From NCBI GenBank assembly GCA_964553435.1, contig CAZKKM010000064.1, forward strand, positions 1 through 9,690: 9,690 nucleotides of DNA. Direction: 5' to 3'. The notes under the pieces are model-generated. The model saw only the letters and a list, made by a program, of their open reading frames with translations. It was not told the origin of the DNA and made no database searches. Of the stretch, positions 7,830-9,690 are shown one piece after another (position 1 is the first letter of the stretch; each line of letters opens with the position of its first letter). This stretch comes from RUG11867 sp964553435. GTDB taxonomy: Bacteria > Bacillota_I > Bacilli_A > RF39 > UBA660. The translations under genes were made by a program, and so were the position numbers.

Positions 7830-8746
7830 TCGGTCCACCTCACGACACAATTTATATCATCTGTAATGTTCTTGATGAACAAATGAGCTTCCGGTCTTTC
7901 ATCTGACAAATCGATATTCTTTTCGACATTGGCACTAGTTGCAAACCATTCATCTTTCTCTCCATTGCAAGTGACAGTCATAGTTGTAAGTCCTTCCTGC
8001 GCTATCATTTTGAGTTCCAAATCGCTGCCTCCATCCAAATCGGCTTCTCTCAGATAATTTATAGTTCCATCGAAAAATTCGATATTTTCATCCATCCATC
8101 GTGCTGTAGGTTCGTTCCCTATACCGAAATGCTCTGTCAAGTTGATCAAGGTCGCATTGGTAAAATAAGCTTTATCGTATCCCGTCGCACTATAACCTAT
8201 TACGAAGGGTTTAGAATCAGTCGATTCTTCGGCATAAAACACAGTCGAAGTATGATCCCAAGTCCCATCCGTATTTTTAGTTATCAAAGAAACCATCGGT
8301 TCGACATAAACCTGAATGGGAGCTGTTTCTGTTTGTGAATAATCTATGCTGAAATAATATTTCTGGTTTCTCACCAAATGAACATTCTGATATATATAAG
8401 AGGAAGATGCAACATTCGTCAGTTGAGAAGTATTTCTAGAAAAGCTGGTAGATGAAAAATCTAGTGTTCCTTGTGTATTCCACCATTCGGTGCTATTGAA
8501 GCTTCCGTTTTGGACGAGATTGGTAAATGCCTGACTCTTTTGACTGAGTGTATTGCCTTCCGCTCCATAGATGACGAAGGAAACACTATATTTTTTAGTA
8601 TTTAATTCGCTCAATGCCTCCTCGTTATAACGAAGAAGAATAGTCTTGTTAGCTATATAATTGCTCAACAAAGCCGCTATGATTGCTATGAAGACTAGAA
8701 AGAAAGAATATATTAACGATGTTGCAATGAATCCATCCTTCTTCAT
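7826..8746 (-). CDS. Prepilin-like protein lacking Glu5, with lectin-like domain
   Basis: This 306-residue protein starts MKKDG, then FIATSLIYSFFLVF and a membrane helix to about residue 33. The leader and G|F junction are prepilin-like, but mature position 5 is Ser, not Glu. Residues about 75-227 look like a jelly-roll carbohydrate-binding module (NLVQNGSFNSTEWW at the start; FGIGNEPTARWMDENI near the end, a motif I associate with phage tail and surface proteins). The C-terminal ~70 residues form a second domain with Cys260 (TVTCNG) and Cys300 (INCVVRW). The frame opens further upstream, to 8809, but the promoter lies inside that extension and AGGGA sits 7 bases before ATG 8746, so 8746 is the start. 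It is first in its operon, ahead of two true prepilins. By analogy with GspK and ComGG, which also lack Glu5, it may be a tip subunit. Processing by prepilin peptidase is not certain. Confidence 0.88.
   Translation of the reverse strand: MKKDGFIATSLIYSFFLVFIAIIAALLSNYIANKTILLRYNEEALSELNTKKYSVSFVIYGAEGNTLSQKSQAFTNLVQNGSFNSTEWWNTQGTLDFSSTSFSRNTSQLTNVASSSYIYQNVHLVRNQKYYFSIDYSQTETAPIQVYVEPMVSLITKNTDGTWDHTSTVFYAEESTDSKPFVIGYSATGYDKAYFTNATLINLTEHFGIGNEPTARWMDENIEFFDGTINYLREADLDGGSDLELKMIAQEGLTTMTVTCNGEKDEWFATSANVEKNIDLSDERPEAHLFIKNITDDINCVVRWTE
7835..7842 (-). promoter_or_regulatory. Ribosome binding site deciding the start at 7829
   Basis: TGAGGTGG on the minus strand, inside the end of the upstream gene, lies 5 bases before ATG 7829. 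It favours this start over the TTG at 7850, which has no comparable site. Confidence 0.7.
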
Positions 8747-8773
8747 GATACCATCCCTATTCTCATTAAAAAA

Positions 8774-8802
8774 ATTATAGCACAGTTTTGACCATTTGTA
8801 TA
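8774..8802 (-). promoter_or_regulatory. Promoter for the three-gene prepilin operon
   Basis: On the minus strand, TATACA (8802-8797), a 17-base spacer and a perfect TATAAT (8779-8774) preceded by TGC form an extended -10 promoter. The start of transcription is expected near 8767, giving a leader of about 20 bases that contains AGGGATG before ATG 8746. The -35 box is one half of a perfect 12-base palindrome, TGTATATATACA (8797-8808), which could be an operator or simply AT alternation. Confidence 0.75.
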
Positions 8803-8904
8803 TATACACAATCTTTAAAAAACAGAATTATCTCACACAAAAGAGAAAGGTTTCCCCAAATCTATCAATCATCTTATTATTGTAATCTTTCTTTTTGTCC
8901 ACAA

Positions 8905-8940
8905 CAAAAAAAGGCGAAATCTCCTAAATAGAAGTCGCCT
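8905..8940 (-). terminator. Intrinsic terminator after the right-edge gene
   Basis: On the minus strand, AGGCGA (8940-8935) pairs with TCGCCT (8917-8912), extended inside by CTTC with GGAG around a small bulge and loop, and followed by a run of seven T (8911-8905). It starts three bases after the TAG at 8946-8944 and separates this gene from the next operon. Confidence 0.85.
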
Positions 8941-8943
8941 ATT

Positions 8944-9690
8944 CTACCTTATCTTGTAGTGGTTCCCCGAGCTTCCATCTCCGTCAACAATGGCGACATC
9001 AGATGAAAGATACACTGTCGGGCGAACTGCACCGGGCTTTTCTACAATAGTGTTAGTTCCTATATATCCATTTGAAAATACGAGGAATGCCAGGTCTGCA
9101 TTGACAGTACGCGAAGATAATGTCCATTGAGAGGCATTGTTAAATAACCATCCGTTTGCTGGAGTTCCTGTATCACAACTATATCCGTCTGTATAACATG
9201 TATCATCTACTCCATTTGCATATGAATATACATAATCACTTGGATATATTAATCCCACTTTTGCTATTATATTTGTTGAATACTCCGGAATAACTGTAGT
9301 TCCTCTTTCGAAGTTATAGTAGTCTAATCCCCCCAAATTTTGAACAGTGCTTGATCCTCCTAGATACCATTTCACATTCGCGATTTGAGACCGGGCTGTA
9401 GCACTTAAACCTTTGACTGTAGATGTACTCGCATAACCTCCCATCTGATTATAATAATCACCATTTAGCAAAGTCTTTAGGCTTGCTTTGCTCCATTCAT
9501 TTATATTGTTAGAATCCCAAAGTAAGTCTCCAATAGATTCGTCACGAATGAGCTTCATTAACTGTTTTTTTTCTCCGCTTTCGGTTTCTACTGTGAATAC
9601 TCCTATTATTCTCCATGTCTCATCGTTGAAGTCGATATAGTTATTCGGACTTGCGCCTATATAACGATAATCTCTTCGTTCTTCTTCAGA
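8944..9690 (-). CDS. C-terminal part of a surface protein, DUF6273/C-type-lectin-like; N-terminus beyond right edge
   Basis: The frame is open from the right edge to TAG at 8946-8944, giving 248 visible residues. An internal Met (codon 9558-9556) is not the start: the 44 codons upstream continue the same domain (RYIGASPNNYIDF, then ETWRIIGVF) and there is no ribosome site. The order of motifs (WRIIGVF; LIRDESIGDLLWDS; SLKTLLNGDYYN; ARSQIANVKW; KVGLIYPSDYVYS; GAVRPTVYLSSDVAIV; GDGSSGNHYKIR) resembles DUF6273-type domains with a C-type-lectin or sulfatase-modifying-factor-like fold. In related low-GC genomes, as I recall, such domains sit behind a prepilin-type or signal-anchor N-terminus, so this is probably another filament-linked or surface protein. 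Two cysteines are close together (C165, C173, in DTCYTD and SCDTG). The binding target is unknown. The gene is complete at its 3' end and is followed directly by a terminator. Confidence 0.85.
   Translation of the reverse strand, partial: SEEERRDYRYIGASPNNYIDFNDETWRIIGVFTVETESGEKKQLMKLIRDESIGDLLWDSNNINEWSKASLKTLLNGDYYNQMGGYASTSTVKGLSATARSQIANVKWYLGGSSTVQNLGGLDYYNFERGTTVIPEYSTNIIAKVGLIYPSDYVYSYANGVDDTCYTDGYSCDTGTPANGWLFNNASQWTLSSRTVNADLAFLVFSNGYIGTNTIVEKPGAVRPTVYLSSDVAIVDGDGSSGNHYKIR

Noticed and set aside
8747..8809. N-terminal extension of the Glu5-less prepilin-like protein to 8809
   Set aside because: The extension contains the -10 box and the ribosome binding site, and the resulting protein would bury the prepilin-like leader.
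9556..9558. Met at 9558 as the start of the right-edge gene
   Set aside because: The frame is open for 44 more codons to the window edge, with clear domain sequence and no ribosome site before this Met.
8944..9690. Lectin-like C-terminal domain as the target of a diversity-generating retroelement
   Set aside because: No reverse transcriptase and no near-identical template repeat are in the window, and the domain does not end in a recognisable variable repeat. It cannot be supported here.
1..9690. Mobile elements, CRISPR arrays, tRNA or rRNA genes, and an alternative genetic code
   Set aside because: No transposase, integrase, regularly spaced direct repeats, cloverleaf or rRNA motif was seen. 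Trp is encoded by TGG, and TGA ends several genes at sensible places.

Overview
The window is AT-rich (about 35% GC by eye). Every supported gene lies on the minus strand, so gene order reads from right to left. TGG encodes Trp and TGA serves as a stop in several genes, so the standard bacterial code fits. The low GC, AGGxG-type ribosome binding sites, extended -10 promoters and protein style (prepilins with Ig-like, InlB-like and BspA-type LRR surface domains; short 'GFIATSLIYSF' membrane proteins) suggest an uncultured low-GC Gram-positive lineage, perhaps a gut Bacilli/RF39-like organism. That placement rests on family resemblance and is not proven.

Layout. (1) 9690-8944: the C-terminal part of a surface protein that starts beyond the right edge. 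It has a DUF6273/C-type-lectin-like look and ends in a clear intrinsic terminator (8905-8940). (2) 8802-6670: a three-gene operon with its own promoter. It encodes a lectin-domain prepilin-like protein lacking Glu5 (8746-7826), then two small prepilins (7829-7299 and 7293-6709) whose starts overlap the preceding stops. A hairpin terminator closes it at 6670-6693. (3) 6657-943: a second promoter drives a 1437-residue prepilin fused to Ig-like modules, an InlB-like repeat and a BspA-type LRR domain (6604-2291). It is followed by two paralogous single-pass membrane proteins (2264-1593 and 1587-943). (4) 937-1: a third promoter precedes another prepilin with an Ig-like/DUF5011-like region, which runs off the left edge.

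Taken together this is a cluster of type IV filament subunits and their surface companions. Four proteins have a standard class III (prepilin peptidase) signal with Glu5, and a fifth has the same layout without Glu5. No ATPase, platform protein or prepilin peptidase is present, so assembly machinery must come from elsewhere. The inferred job is a cell-surface filament decorated with adhesive domains: the small prepilins would form or initiate the filament, the Glu5-less protein is a candidate tip subunit, and the giant LRR prepilin is a candidate adhesin. No RNA genes, CRISPR arrays or mobile elements were seen. No stretch longer than 300 bases lacks a gene.
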